Shown: positions 16,887-27,069 of the stretch, piece by piece
How positions within the stretch are numbered: the stretch's first letter is position 1
Layout: each line of letters begins with the position of its first letter
Program-made: the position numbers and the translations under genes
From: Betaproteobacteria bacterium
GTDB lineage: Bacteria; Pseudomonadota; Gammaproteobacteria; Burkholderiales; Usitatibacteraceae
DNA: 64,000 bases
Assembly (NCBI GenBank): GCA_016711875.1
Contig: JADJSD010000001.1
Span: 1,364,001 to 1,428,000, forward strand
Direction: 5' to 3'
The notes under the pieces: generated by a model
The model's database searches: none
Told to the model about the DNA's origin: nothing
The model's input: only the letters and a program-made list of their open reading frames with translations

Positions 16887-17752
16887 TGGTAGTGCACCTT
16901 GCGGTCGAGGAAGACGAACTGGCCGATGGCCGCAAGCGCGAGGATCGCGAGCAGCACCACCGTGAGCGCCGCGGCGTACCCCGTGTCCCAGAAGCTGAAG
17001 CCCACCTGGTAGACGTGGAAGAGCAGGAGGGAGGTGGCGTTGTTGGGCCCGCCCCGGGTCATGACGACGATGTGGTCGACGAGCCGGAACGAGTTGATGA
17101 CCGCGTTCACGAGCACGAAGAGCGTGGTGGGCATGAGGAGGGGCAACACGATGCGGCGCAGGTAGTAGCCGCGGGGCGCGCCCTCGAGCGCGGCCGCTTC
17201 CGCGAGCGACGGCGGGATCGACTGCAGCGCCGCCAGGTAGAAGATCATGAAGAAGCCGGCTTCCTTCCAGATGGCCACGACGATCATGCAGGCGAGCGCG
17301 GTCGACTCGGTGCCGAGCCAGTTGTGCGTGCCGAAGCCCAGTCCTGTCGTGAGCTTCTCGAGCAGGCCGTACTGCGGGGTGTAGAAGAAGAGCCAGATGT
17401 TGGCCACGGCGATCATGGGCAGCACCGTGGGCGTGAAGAAGGCGACGCGAAGCCACGTGCGGCCGCGCATCGCCGAGTTGACCCACAGCGCCATCACGAG
17501 CGCGAGCGCGATGGAAATCGGGATGGTGCCCAGCGCGAACCACAGGTTGTTCCAGAGGCTTTTCCAGAACACCTCGTCGGCGATCATGACCTGGTAGTTC
17601 TCCAGGCCGACGAAGGGGGCGGGGTTCGCGCCCTTGGGCGTCGCGTGGAAGCTGTCCCACACGGTGCCGACGATGGGCCAGTGGGTGAAGAGGGCGAGGA
17701 GGGCGGCGGCCGGCAGCACCAGCAGCCAGCCCGTGATCGCCGGGCGGTTCAT
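16883..17752 (-). CDS. CUT1 sugar ABC transporter permease (UgpA/MalF type)
   Basis: 289 residues from ATG 17752; an upstream in-frame ATG lies inside the inverted-repeat element and was not used. It shows six predicted membrane segments, an N-terminal PAITGWLLVLPAAALLALFTHWP typical of UgpA, an EAA loop EAAALEGAPRGYYLRRIVLPLLMPTT, and RGGPNNATSLLLFHVYQVGF, a strong UgpA/MalF signature. It pairs with the overlapping permease gene at 16059. The 229-bp inverted-repeat element lies between this gene and the binding-protein gene, so coupling of permease and binding-protein expression may be altered. Confidence 0.88.
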   Translation of the reverse strand: MNRPAITGWLLVLPAAALLALFTHWPIVGTVWDSFHATPKGANPAPFVGLENYQVMIADEVFWKSLWNNLWFALGTIPISIALALVMALWVNSAMRGRTWLRVAFFTPTVLPMIAVANIWLFFYTPQYGLLEKLTTGLGFGTHNWLGTESTALACMIVVAIWKEAGFFMIFYLAALQSIPPSLAEAAALEGAPRGYYLRRIVLPLLMPTTLFVLVNAVINSFRLVDHIVVMTRGGPNNATSLLLFHVYQVGFSFWDTGYAAALTVVLLAILALAAIGQFVFLDRKVHYQ

Positions 17753-17759
17753 GAGCGCG

Positions 17760-17988
17760 GGGGAGTGATGCGGGAGAAAATCTTTGGAAACGCCGATGAA
17801 CGCCGATGGCACGCCGATGAACGCCGATAGGACAGGGTCGCAGGGCGCTGGCCAATAGACAGCCCGGCAATCCCATTCGATCCCGTGTTATCCGCATCAA
17901 ACGCCGATCCCGAATAGTCGGCGTTCATCGGCGGGCATCTATCGGCGTTCATCGGCGTTTCCAAAGATTTTCTCCCGCATCACTCCCC
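17760..17988. repeat. 229-bp element with 48-bp perfect inverted ends inside the ABC operon
   Basis: Arms at 17760-17807 and 17941-17988 are perfect 48-bp reverse complements separated by 133 bases. The arms and the interior carry several copies of CGCCGATGAA in both orientations (for example 17791-17807, 17811-17827 and 17919-17930). There is no open frame of note inside. The structure is that of a non-autonomous inverted-repeat element (MITE-like) and the transcript would fold into a long hairpin. It lies 9 bases outside the substrate-binding protein stop and 8 bases before the permease start. Confidence 0.88.
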
Positions 17989-17997
17989 GTCCGCGCG

Positions 17998-19281
17998 CTA
18001 GCGCTTGTAGGAACGCAGGATGCGCGTAGCTTCCGCCTGCGCATCCTTCATCGCCTGCTCCGGCATCTTCGCCCCCGTCAGCGCCGCCTGCAGGCCGTCA
18101 TTGAGCGCCTTCGTCACGCGCTGGTTCTCGTGCGTCGAAAGCTCGGCCACGGAGTACTGCAGCTGGTCCCGCGCGACGGCCGCCACCGGGAAGCCCGCCA
18201 CGTAGTCCTTCATCCGCTTGGTCTCCCACGCGTCCGGCCGCACGGCCACGTAGCCCGTATCGATGCCCCATTGCGCGGCGCGATCGGGCTGGGTCATGAA
18301 CTTCGCGAACTTCGCCGCTGCCTCCTGCTGCGCCTTCGTCGCCTTCTTGAAGACGTAGAAGTTGCCCCCGCCCGTGGGCGAGCCGCGCTTCTTCGAGGCC
18401 GGCAGCATCGCCACGCCGAAGTCGAACTTGGCGTTGTTCTTCACGTTGGTGAGGTTGCCCGTGGTCGTCCAGATCATGGCGACCTTCTTCTCGAAGAAAT
18501 CCTTCGGCGTGGTGCCCCACTCGACGACGCCGGGCGACATCACCTTGTGCTTGCGGCCCAGGTCCGTCCAGTACTGCAGGGCCTCGATCACTTCCTTCCG
18601 GTCGAAGTACGTCTCCGTGCCCGCCGCGTTCATGAGCTCCACGCCGTTGGGCGTCGTGAGGCCCTGGAAGAGCCAGTACGGGAAGCCGGAGGAGGGGATC
18701 TGCACGCCCCACTGGGTCACGTTGCCCGAGGCGTCCTTCTTCGTGAGCTTCTGCGCGTACTCGAGCATTTCCTTCCAGGTGGCCGGCGCCTTGTTCGGGT
18801 CGAGGCCGGCTTCCTTGAAGAGCTCCTTGTTCCAGTAGAGGACGATCGTCGATCGCTGGAACGGGATGCCCCAGGTCTTGCCGCCCGTCTGGCTGTTGGC
18901 CATGAAGGCGGGGTAGAAGCTCGCGATCCATTTCTTGTCGTCGGCGCCGGCGGCGAGTTCGTCCCAGGGGGCGATCGCCTCCTCGTCGATGAGCGTGTAC
19001 ATGTCCGTCGAGAGCAGGATCGCCGTCGTGGGCGGCGTGCCGGCCTTGTGGGCCGTGATCGCCTTCACGAGCGTCTCCTGGTAGGTGCCCGCGTAGACGG
19101 GCTTCACCTTGATGCCGGGGTTTTCCTTCTCGAAGTCGGCCGACATCTGGTCGATCGTCTTCGTGATGGGGCCGCCGACGGCGACGGGGTAATAGAAGGT
19201 GATCTCGGTCTGCGCGGCCGCCGTGAAGGCGATCGCGGCGAGGCCGGCGGCGGCGGTGCGCCAGAGGCTGCGGGTGGTCAT
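17998..19281 (-). CDS. CUT1 ABC transporter substrate-binding protein (UgpB type)
   Basis: 427 residues from ATG 19281, preceded by GAGGAGAAGAAG. It has a signal peptide (TTRSLWRTAAAGLAAIAFTAAAQ) and then TEITFYYPVAVGGPITKTIDQM and FEKENPGIKVKPVYAGTYQETL, the opening of UgpB-like periplasmic solute-binding proteins. The later segments GGKTWGIPFQRSTIVLYWNKELFKEAGLDP and PTGGGNFYVFKKA are typical of the family and of its length. It would deliver a sugar, oligosaccharide or glycerol-3-phosphate-like ligand to the two permeases. The ligand is not determined; a link to the pectin genes 8 kb away is possible but unsupported. Confidence 0.87.
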   Translation of the reverse strand: MTTRSLWRTAAAGLAAIAFTAAAQTEITFYYPVAVGGPITKTIDQMSADFEKENPGIKVKPVYAGTYQETLVKAITAHKAGTPPTTAILLSTDMYTLIDEEAIAPWDELAAGADDKKWIASFYPAFMANSQTGGKTWGIPFQRSTIVLYWNKELFKEAGLDPNKAPATWKEMLEYAQKLTKKDASGNVTQWGVQIPSSGFPYWLFQGLTTPNGVELMNAAGTETYFDRKEVIEALQYWTDLGRKHKVMSPGVVEWGTTPKDFFEKKVAMIWTTTGNLTNVKNNAKFDFGVAMLPASKKRGSPTGGGNFYVFKKATKAQQEAAAKFAKFMTQPDRAAQWGIDTGYVAVRPDAWETKRMKDYVAGFPVAAVARDQLQYSVAELSTHENQRVTKALNDGLQAALTGAKMPEQAMKDAQAEATRILRSYKR

Positions 19282-19313
19282 GGTCTTCTTCTCCTCGGGA
19301 TGGCCGTCCGGCG

Positions 19314-20360
19314 TCACGCGGAAATGCGTTCGCCGGTGCGGGTGCTGAAAAGGTGCTGATGCTGGGGCTTCCATGTGACACGGATGCGCTCGCCGGTGGC
19401 GAAGGGCGCGTGACGGGCGACGCGGACGAGAATGGGCGCCGCGCCCACCTTCGCTGCCACGAGCGAGTCGGCGCCCAGGTATTCCACGGAATCGACCACG
19501 GCCGGCATGCCGCCTTCGGTCGCGACGTCCATGTCCTCCGGGCGAACCCCGAGCGTCGCGGCCTCGGTGCCGGCGTAGGGGGCGTTCGCGTCCGTGCCGG
19601 CGTAGCGCCACGGGCCGCCGGCGTTCTCCAGGGGAACGAGGTTCATGGGAGGCGCGCCGATGAAGCCCGCGGTGAAGGCCGTGCGCGGCGTGTTGTAGAG
19701 CTCGTCCGGGGAGCCTACCTGCTCGACGCGGCCGTCCTTGAGCAGCACCACGCGGTCGGCCATCGTCATGGCTTCGGTCTGGTCGTGCGTGACGTAGACC
19801 ATGGTGATTCCCAGGCGCTGCTGCAGCGAGCGGATCTCGCGCCGCATCTCGCCGCGGAGCTGGGCGTCCAGGTTGGAGAGGGGCTCGTCCATGAGGCAGA
19901 CGGGCTGCTCGGCGATGATGGCCCGGCCCAGGGCGACCCGCTGCTGCTGGCCGCCGGAGAGCTGCGAGGGCTTTCTCTGGAGGAGGGCGGCGAGGCCCAG
20001 GAGCTCGGCCACCTTGGCGAGGCGCCGGGCGCGATCGGCCGCGGGGACCTTCCGCACCTTGAGGCCGAAGACGATGTTCTCCTCGACCGTCAGGTGGGGG
20101 AAGAGGGCGTAGGACTGGAACACCATCGCGATGCCGCGCTCGGCGGGCGGGGCGTGGGTGACGTCCCGGTCGGCGATGAGGATCCGCCCGGCGGTGGGGG
20201 TGTCCAGGCCGGCGATGAGCCGCAGGGTGGTCGATTTCCCGCAGCCCGAGGGACCCAGCAGCACCACGAATTCGCCCGCCTCCGCGCTGAAGGAAACGCC
20301 GTCCACGGCCCGGGCGGTTTCCCAGTGCTTGGCGACGGACTCGAGGCGGATGGAGGACAC
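19314..20360 (-). CDS. Sugar ABC transporter ATPase (UgpC/MalK type)
   Basis: 348 residues from GTG 20360, giving VSSIRLESVAKHW, the usual UgpC/MalK N-terminus. An in-frame ATG at 20399 exists only because the frame runs into the palindromic repeat at 20378. The protein contains Walker A GPSGCGKST, Q-loop MVFQSYALFPH, signature LSGGQQQRV, Walker B VCLMDEPLSNLD and the switch His in VTHDQTEAMTMADR. A C-terminal regulatory TOBE-like domain follows (LGVRPEDMDV). It energises the permeases at 16059 and 16883. The order ATPase, binding protein, permease, permease fits one operon on this strand, 32 bases separating this gene from the binding-protein gene. Confidence 0.88.
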   Translation of the reverse strand: MSSIRLESVAKHWETARAVDGVSFSAEAGEFVVLLGPSGCGKSTTLRLIAGLDTPTAGRILIADRDVTHAPPAERGIAMVFQSYALFPHLTVEENIVFGLKVRKVPAADRARRLAKVAELLGLAALLQRKPSQLSGGQQQRVALGRAIIAEQPVCLMDEPLSNLDAQLRGEMRREIRSLQQRLGITMVYVTHDQTEAMTMADRVVLLKDGRVEQVGSPDELYNTPRTAFTAGFIGAPPMNLVPLENAGGPWRYAGTDANAPYAGTEAATLGVRPEDMDVATEGGMPAVVDSVEYLGADSLVAAKVGAAPILVRVARHAPFATGERIRVTWKPQHQHLFSTRTGERISA

Positions 20361-20377
20361 GGGCTGGCGTGGGCTTC

Positions 20378-20428
20378 TGAAGGTGACAGTCACCTTCACC
20401 GGTCCTGAAGGTGACTGTCACCTTCAGG
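20378..20428. repeat. Paired TGAAGGTGAC palindromes (copy 1)
   Basis: A 21-base perfect palindrome with a one-base centre (20378-20398, TGAAGGTGAC-A-GTCACCTTCA) is followed 5 bases later by a 25-base one (20404-20428, half site CCTGAAGGTGAC). The same doublet recurs at 37169-37219. It lies between the divergent ATPase and symporter genes, where it could act as a transcription barrier or regulatory hairpin. Confidence 0.85.
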
Positions 20429-20578
20429 AGGTCACCTTCGGGAGTTCAGGTGGGCGAAGTGTGCCCGCCGAGTTGCGCCGATGCAACGGCGGACAGCCGC
20501 CCTGCTGCGGCGCAGCACGGATTTTGCTATTCTCGCCGGCAATCTGCCGCCCCCCCGGCGCCCCCGCACCGCCCGCCC

Positions 20579-22024
20579 ATGTCCACCCTCGTTCTCTTCA
20601 CGGTCGCGTACCTCGTCGTCACGATCGCGATCGGCCTGTACGCCGCCAAGTTCGTTTCCAATTCCAAGGACTACCTGGTCGCGGGCCGCGGCCTGCCGCT
20701 CTACATGAGCACGGCGACGGTGTTCGCCACCTGGTTCGGGGCGGAGACGGTGCTGTCGGTGTCGGCCACCTTCGTGAAGGACGGCCTGGGGGGCATCCCG
20801 GCCGACCCGTTCGGGGCCAGCTTCTGCCTCGTCTTCGTGGCGCTCTTCTTCGCCCGCGCCTTCTACCGCATGGACCTGCTCACCATCGGCGACTTCTACA
20901 AGAAGCGCTACGGCAAGGGCGTGGAGGTCCTCACGAGCCTCGCGGTGACCCTCTCGTACCTCGGCTGGACGAGCGCGCAGCTCACGGCGCTGGGCATCGT
21001 CTTCAATGCCCTTTCCCAGGGCGCCATCTCGCTCAACCAGGGCATCCTCATCGGCGCCGTCATCGTGCTCATCTACACGACGTTCGGCGGCATGTGGTCG
21101 GTCGCCCTCACGGACCTCTTCCAGTCCGTGGTGATCGTGCTGGGCCTCATCTACGTGGCGATGCTCGCCACCGGCATGGCCGGCGGCTTCGACAAGGTGA
21201 TCACCCACGCCTCCGAGGCCGGCAAGTTCCAGTTCTGGCCCACGGGCGGGAGCAAGGAATGGTGGGCGTTCGTGGCGGCCTGGGCCACGCTCTCGATCGG
21301 CTCCATCCCGCAGCAGGACGTCTTCCAGCGCGTGACGAGCGCCAAGAACGAGAACACCGCCGTGAAGGGCTCGCTCCTGGGCGCGGCCGCCTACTTCTGC
21401 TTCGCCTTCGTCCCGATGTACCTCGCCTACACGGCCCTCATGGTCACCCCGGACGCGGTGAAGCCCCTCCTCGCGCAGGAAGGCCGAGAGGTCCAGCTCA
21501 TCCTCCCGAACTTCGTCCTGACCCACATGCCGATGTTCGCGCAGGTGATGTTCTTCGGCGCGCTCCTCTCGGCCATCCTCTCCACGGCCTCCGGCGCGCT
21601 CCTCGCCCCCACGGCGCTCTTCACCGAGAACGTGATCAAGCCCCTCTTCGGCGAAATGACCGACAAGCGCTTCCTCGTGATGCTGCGCACGGTGCTCGTC
21701 TTCTTCACCGCGGGCGTGCTGATGTTCGCCCTGAACAACACCAGCACCATGTACGAAATGGTGCAGAACGCCTACAAGGTGACGCTGGTGGGAGCCTTCA
21801 CCCCCCTCGTCTGCGGCATCTACTGGCACAAGGCCAGCACCCAGGGCGCGCTCGTCTCCGCGCTCACGGGCCTCGCGGTCTGGGGAATCTGCGAGGCGTT
21901 CTTCGCGGACGCCACCGTGCCGCCGCAGATGGTGGGGCTCTTCGCCTCCGCGCTCGGCATGGTCGCCGGCTCCCTCGCCCCGCAGCTGGTGAAGGACGCG
22001 CGGCACGGCACCCACGCCACCTGA
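20579..22024 (+). CDS. Sodium:solute symporter family protein
   Basis: 481 residues, starting at ATG 20579 (MSTLVLFTVAYLVVTIAIGLY), with about 13 hydrophobic segments. Family marks are KDYLVAGRGLPLYMSTATVFATWFGAET, GDFYKKRYGKGVE, TTFGGMWSVALTDLFQ and the segment WATLSIGSIPQQDVFQRVTSA, all typical of the SSS (solute:sodium symporter) superfamily of PutP, PanF and SglT relatives. It moves a small solute into the cytoplasm with sodium. The substrate is unknown. It is divergent from the sugar ABC operon with the paired palindromes in between. No usable Shine-Dalgarno sequence is visible before the ATG. Confidence 0.86.
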   Translation: MSTLVLFTVAYLVVTIAIGLYAAKFVSNSKDYLVAGRGLPLYMSTATVFATWFGAETVLSVSATFVKDGLGGIPADPFGASFCLVFVALFFARAFYRMDLLTIGDFYKKRYGKGVEVLTSLAVTLSYLGWTSAQLTALGIVFNALSQGAISLNQGILIGAVIVLIYTTFGGMWSVALTDLFQSVVIVLGLIYVAMLATGMAGGFDKVITHASEAGKFQFWPTGGSKEWWAFVAAWATLSIGSIPQQDVFQRVTSAKNENTAVKGSLLGAAAYFCFAFVPMYLAYTALMVTPDAVKPLLAQEGREVQLILPNFVLTHMPMFAQVMFFGALLSAILSTASGALLAPTALFTENVIKPLFGEMTDKRFLVMLRTVLVFFTAGVLMFALNNTSTMYEMVQNAYKVTLVGAFTPLVCGIYWHKASTQGALVSALTGLAVWGICEAFFADATVPPQMVGLFASALGMVAGSLAPQLVKDARHGTHAT

Positions 22025-22078
22025 TCGCCGGGCGCGCCCGTCGCAGGGGCGCAAGTCCCATTGACGCGCGGGCATTTT

Positions 22079-22096
22079 GCGGGGAATATTTCCCGC
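22079..22096. promoter_or_regulatory. Palindrome of the GYGGGA-TCCCRC family (site 2)
   Basis: GCGGGGAATATTTCCCGC, one base longer in the centre than the other sites, followed by ACTA exactly as in site 1. It is centred about 71 bases upstream of the DUF6502 gene start. Confidence 0.55.
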
Positions 22097-22158
22097 ACTA
22101 GGGGCGTTCCCCACGCAGGACTCCCCCTCCCTTTCTGACAATCCCCGCGCACGGAACC

Positions 22159-22998
22159 ATGGGACGGCTTCTCGAGCCTTCGTCGGCCCTTCTCGCGAGC
22201 ATCGCGCGCATCCTGCGCCCGCTCGTGCGGCTGCTGATCGCCCGCGGAATCACGCTTCCCGCCGCCGTGGAAATGCTCAAGGATGCCTACGTGAAGGTGG
22301 CGGTCACCGATTTCCGGCTGGGCGACGCGCCGCCGCCGGACACCCGGGTGAGCCTGCTCACGGGCGTGCACCGCAAGGACATCCGGCGCCTGCGGGACGC
22401 GGACCGGGCCCCGGAGGACATGACCGCCCTCAACGTGCTCTCCGAAGTCGTGACCCGCTGGGCGACGGATCGCCGCTACCGCACGCGTGACGGCAAGCCC
22501 CGCGTTCTTCCGCGCTCGACCACGGCCCGCCACCCGATCTCCTTCGCGAGCCTCGCCTACAGCATCTCGAGCGACCTGAAGCCCCGCCCGATCCTCGACG
22601 AACTCGTGCGGCTGGACATGGTGACGCTCGACGACCAGGAGAACGTCGCCCTGAACGTCGCGGCATTCGTGCCGCCCAAGGACGCCGACGAACGCAACTT
22701 CTTCCTGGGCGAGAACGTCGGCGACCATCTCGCCGCGGGGGTGCACAACCTCTCGGGCGGCGATCCGCCGTTCCTCGACCAGGCCGTCTACTCGGACGAC
22801 CTGAGCGCCGAGTCCGTCAACGCGCTGCTGCACCTGTCGCGCGAGCAGTGGTCGGAAGTCCTGCAGGTCGTCGTTCGGCGCACCGCCGAGCTCGAGGCGA
22901 GGGACCGCGACGCCGGGCGCGTCACGCACCGCATCAATGTCGGCATGTACTTCTATGCGGAGCCGCGCGCGGTTCCACCCGAGGAAGATCGCTCATGA
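22159..22998 (+). CDS. DUF6502 family protein
   Basis: 279 residues starting MGRLLEPSSALLASIARIL. It has a region rich in short helices, LIARGITLPAAVEMLKDAYVKVA then GVHRKDIRRLRD, which looks like a winged-helix/HTH N-terminus, and a C-terminal half with REQWSEVLQVVVRRTAELE and INVGMYFYAEP. I recognise this as the DUF6502 family, of unknown function, usually found beside a DUF5666 protein. The stop codon overlaps the start of the next gene by 4 bases (ATGA), so the pair is translationally coupled. The HTH-like start suggests a DNA-binding or regulatory role, but this is inference. Confidence 0.75.
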   Translation: MGRLLEPSSALLASIARILRPLVRLLIARGITLPAAVEMLKDAYVKVAVTDFRLGDAPPPDTRVSLLTGVHRKDIRRLRDADRAPEDMTALNVLSEVVTRWATDRRYRTRDGKPRVLPRSTTARHPISFASLAYSISSDLKPRPILDELVRLDMVTLDDQENVALNVAAFVPPKDADERNFFLGENVGDHLAAGVHNLSGGDPPFLDQAVYSDDLSAESVNALLHLSREQWSEVLQVVVRRTAELEARDRDAGRVTHRINVGMYFYAEPRAVPPEEDRS

Positions 22999-24815
22999 GA
23001 TGGCTCGAATCCACGCACCGGGCGTGCGTCGCGGCGTTGCTCGCGCTATCGACCCTGGCCGGCTGCGGCGCCGGCGACCCCCAGATGGTGAGGACGGGCG
23101 GCACGGGCGCGCCCAAGTCGACGTCGGTGACGGTGGGCGTCATCGAAGGCCTGGGCAGCATCGTGGTGAACGGCATCCGTTACGACGAGACCGGCGCCCG
23201 CGTCACGATCGACGGCGTGCCCGATCGCCCGGTGAGCGAGCTGCGGCTCGGCATGGTGGTGGAGGTGCGCGGCGAGATCGACGCGGCCCTTCGCACCGGC
23301 AAGGCCGAGAGCGTGAGCGCCTCCGCCCTCGTGATCGGGCCGGTCGAGTCCGCGAACGCCGTCACCGGCGAAATCACGGTGCTCGGCCAGCGCGTCGAGA
23401 TCGTGCCGGGTACCGCCTTGCTGGGCGCCTCCGGCGTCGCGGGCCTGGGTGCCGGGACCGTCGTGGCCGTCTACGGGTTCTACGACCTGCTCGCCGGGCA
23501 CATCGACGCCACCCGTCTCGAGGTGAGAAGCCCCGTGCCTGCGCAGGCGACGATCATCGGCCGGGTGAGCGCGGTCGCGACCGGCTCGATCCAGCTGGGC
23601 GCGCTCGTCGTGGACACGACGGCGGCGCTCGTCAACGTCTCCGGCGGGCTCGCGGTCGGGCGATACGTCGAGGTGAAGGGCGCGGCCCTGGGAACGGGCC
23701 TGCGCGCGGCGAGCGTGACGGGCCGAAGCGAATTCGATCCGCTCGAGGGCGCGCTCACGGAGATCGAGGGCTACGTGACGGATTTCGCCGGCGCGGGCAA
23801 CTTCCGGGTGCTCGGCACGCCGGTCAACGCGACGAACGCCCGTCTGGCGGGCGCGGGGGGCGCGATCGCCAATGGCGCCTTCGTGGAGGTGGAGGGCTCG
23901 ATCGTCCAGGGCGTGCTGGTCGCGACCCTGGTGGAAGTGCGCGCCGCGCCGCTCACCGTCGCGCCGCCCACGCCCCTCACGCTCGAGGGGGACGTCACCG
24001 ACTTCGTCTCGGCCGCGAGCTTCCGCGTGCGCGGGCAGACCGTCGACGCTTCAGCCGCGGCGTACACCGGCGGCACGGCGGCGAGCCTCGCCAATGGCCG
24101 CCAGGTGCAGGTCACCGGCCTGCTGGAGGGCAGCGTGCTCAAGGCGACCGCGCTCGCCTTCGTCGCCCCCGCGGTGCCCGCCGGCACGCGCACGATCGTG
24201 AGCGGCACGATCGACGGCTTCCTGTCCGCGCAGAGCTTCTACGTGAATGGCCAGTTCACGACCACCAACGCGGCCACGGCTTTCGTGGGCGGCATGGCCT
24301 CCGAGCTGGCGAGCGGCCGCGTGGTCGAGGTGGACGGGATGCTCACCAACGGCCTGCTCACCGCGATCACCGTGACTTTCAAGGTGGCGCCCGCGCCGAC
24401 GACCGTCTCGCTTGCGGGCACGGTGACGGACTTCGTGTCGGCCGCCAGCTTCCGCGTGAACAACCAGGCGATCACGACCAACGCGCAGACGGTCTACGAA
24501 TCGGGGACGGCCGCGCAGATCGCCAATGGCCGGCGCCTCGAGATCGAGGGCCGGCTCTCGGGCGGCCTGGTGACGGCGACGAAGATCCATTTCGCCGACT
24601 CGGAAACCTCGAGGGAGCCCGCGGAAGTCGAGGGCCGCATCACGAGCTTCGTCTCCGTCTCGAACTTCAAGGTCGAGGGGCAAGTCGTCGACGCCACGTC
24701 GGCCCGGTTCTCCGGCGGTCGGGCTTCCGATCTCGCCAACGGCCTCAAGGTGCACGCGAAGGGGCCGGTCGTCGCCGGCGTGCTTCGCGCCACGACGCTC
24801 GAGATCGACCGCTAG
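22995..24815 (+). CDS. DUF5666 repeat lipoprotein
   Basis: 606 residues with a lipoprotein signal ending in the lipobox LAGC (about residue 23). The body is a chain of about seven or eight DUF5666-like beta units of roughly 70 residues. Each carries a phrase such as VTDFVSAASFRVRGQTVDAS (residues differ between copies) and then ANGRxVEVxGxLxxGVLxATxV. Such units form small OB-like barrels. The protein should be anchored in the outer or inner membrane and exposed to the periplasm or surface. It has no catalytic motif. Coupling to the DUF6502 gene suggests a joint but unknown role. The convergent oxidoreductase gene ends 6 bases away with no clear terminator. Confidence 0.8.
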   Translation: MRWLESTHRACVAALLALSTLAGCGAGDPQMVRTGGTGAPKSTSVTVGVIEGLGSIVVNGIRYDETGARVTIDGVPDRPVSELRLGMVVEVRGEIDAALRTGKAESVSASALVIGPVESANAVTGEITVLGQRVEIVPGTALLGASGVAGLGAGTVVAVYGFYDLLAGHIDATRLEVRSPVPAQATIIGRVSAVATGSIQLGALVVDTTAALVNVSGGLAVGRYVEVKGAALGTGLRAASVTGRSEFDPLEGALTEIEGYVTDFAGAGNFRVLGTPVNATNARLAGAGGAIANGAFVEVEGSIVQGVLVATLVEVRAAPLTVAPPTPLTLEGDVTDFVSAASFRVRGQTVDASAAAYTGGTAASLANGRQVQVTGLLEGSVLKATALAFVAPAVPAGTRTIVSGTIDGFLSAQSFYVNGQFTTTNAATAFVGGMASELASGRVVEVDGMLTNGLLTAITVTFKVAPAPTTVSLAGTVTDFVSAASFRVNNQAITTNAQTVYESGTAAQIANGRRLEIEGRLSGGLVTATKIHFADSETSREPAEVEGRITSFVSVSNFKVEGQVVDATSARFSGGRASDLANGLKVHAKGPVVAGVLRATTLEIDR

Positions 24816-24820
24816 CGTCG

Positions 24821-26134
<1,314 letters not shown>

Positions 26135-26147
26135 CGTGGCGTCGGGC

Positions 26148-26184
26148 TTTACAGGAGGAGTGCAATCGCGGTAAATTTTCCCGC
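26148..26184 (+). promoter_or_regulatory. Promoter overlapped by GYGGGA-TCCCRC palindrome (site 3)
   Basis: TTTACA (26148-26153), an 18-base spacer and TAAATT (26172-26177) form a plausible sigma70 promoter. The palindrome GCGGTAAATTTTCCCGC (26168-26184) covers the -10 and ends 3 bases before the ATG at 26188. No Shine-Dalgarno sequence lies between, so the transcript may be leaderless. A factor bound here would block initiation. Confidence 0.5.
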
Positions 26185-26187
26185 GTC

Positions 26188-27069
26188 ATGGCCTCATTAT
26201 TCTTCAGCCCCTCCGAACGGGCAAGCGGAAACGTCCGCCTCCTTCCTCGCGTCCTCGCCTGCGCGGCGCTGCTCGCCATCGCCGTCGGCGCGGTCGTCGT
26301 CGCCTGGCGACAGCCCTACACGCCGGGCTCCGACCTCGGATACGCGCTCGGTCTCGCGGGCGGTCTCATGATGGCGGCGCTCCTCACCTACCCGCTGCGC
26401 AAGCACTTCAAGCCGCTGCGCCGCGCCGGGCCCATGAAGCCGTGGTTCCAGGCGCACATGGTGCTCGGCGTGCTCGGGCCGGTGCTGGTCGTCTTCCACA
26501 CGGGCTTTCGCTTCTCGTCGATGAACGCGGTCGTGGCCTTCGCCTGCATGGTCGTCGTGGCCGGCAGCGGCTTCATCGGGCGCTATGCCTACCGACGCAT
26601 CCACCACGGTCTCTACGGCCGGCGCGCGAGCCTCGCGGAACTCGACGAGGCGCTCCAGAACTCCGAGCGCGGCCTCGCCTCCCTGCTGCGCGCGGCGCCC
26701 GCGGCAAAGGAACGCCTGGACGCCTTTCGCATCGCCGCGTTCGATCCCGACGTGGGTCCGGCCGCGCGCGTGATCCGGTTCTTCACGCTGGGCTGGCGGT
26801 CGCGGGCTCTCGCCCGCCAGCTCGATGCCGACATCCTCCTCGCGCTGCGCGAGCACGGCCCGAAGCGCGAGTGGGACGAGGGCGAGCAGGCAAGGCGCGC
26901 CCGGCGCGGCGCCGTCCTCGTGCGCGATTACCTTCGCAGCGTGCAGTCGAACGCGCAGTTCACGGTCTTCGAGCGCATCTTCTCGTGGTGGCACGTGCTG
27001 CACATCCCGCTCGTCTACCTGCTCGTCGCGAGCGCGTGCTACCACGTGCTCGCCGTGCACATGTACTGA
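26188..27069 (+). CDS. Histidine-rich integral membrane protein, putative b-type haem carrier
   Basis: 293 residues with four strong hydrophobic segments: about 22-40, 52-70, 90-130 and 270-290. His residues sit where membrane haem ligands would be: H90 and H104 in FQAHMVLGVLGPVLVVFHTGF, and H269, H272, H286 and H291 in WWHVLHIPLVYLLVASACYHVLAVH. This resembles the ferric-reductase/cytochrome-b-like four-helix arrangement. A soluble helical segment (about 150-255) lies between the second and third helix groups. The stop overlaps the next start (TGATG). Position between an NAD(P)H oxidoreductase and multihaem cytochromes suggests it passes electrons across the inner membrane. Haem binding is inference. 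Confidence 0.7.
   Translation: MASLFFSPSERASGNVRLLPRVLACAALLAIAVGAVVVAWRQPYTPGSDLGYALGLAGGLMMAALLTYPLRKHFKPLRRAGPMKPWFQAHMVLGVLGPVLVVFHTGFRFSSMNAVVAFACMVVVAGSGFIGRYAYRRIHHGLYGRRASLAELDEALQNSERGLASLLRAAPAAKERLDAFRIAAFDPDVGPAARVIRFFTLGWRSRALARQLDADILLALREHGPKREWDEGEQARRARRGAVLVRDYLRSVQSNAQFTVFERIFSWWHVLHIPLVYLLVASACYHVLAVHMY

Noticed and set aside
20361..20399. ATG start for the ABC ATPase at 20399
   Set aside because: The extra 13 residues come from the palindromic repeat and are not part of the UgpC N-terminus; GTG 20360 fits the family.
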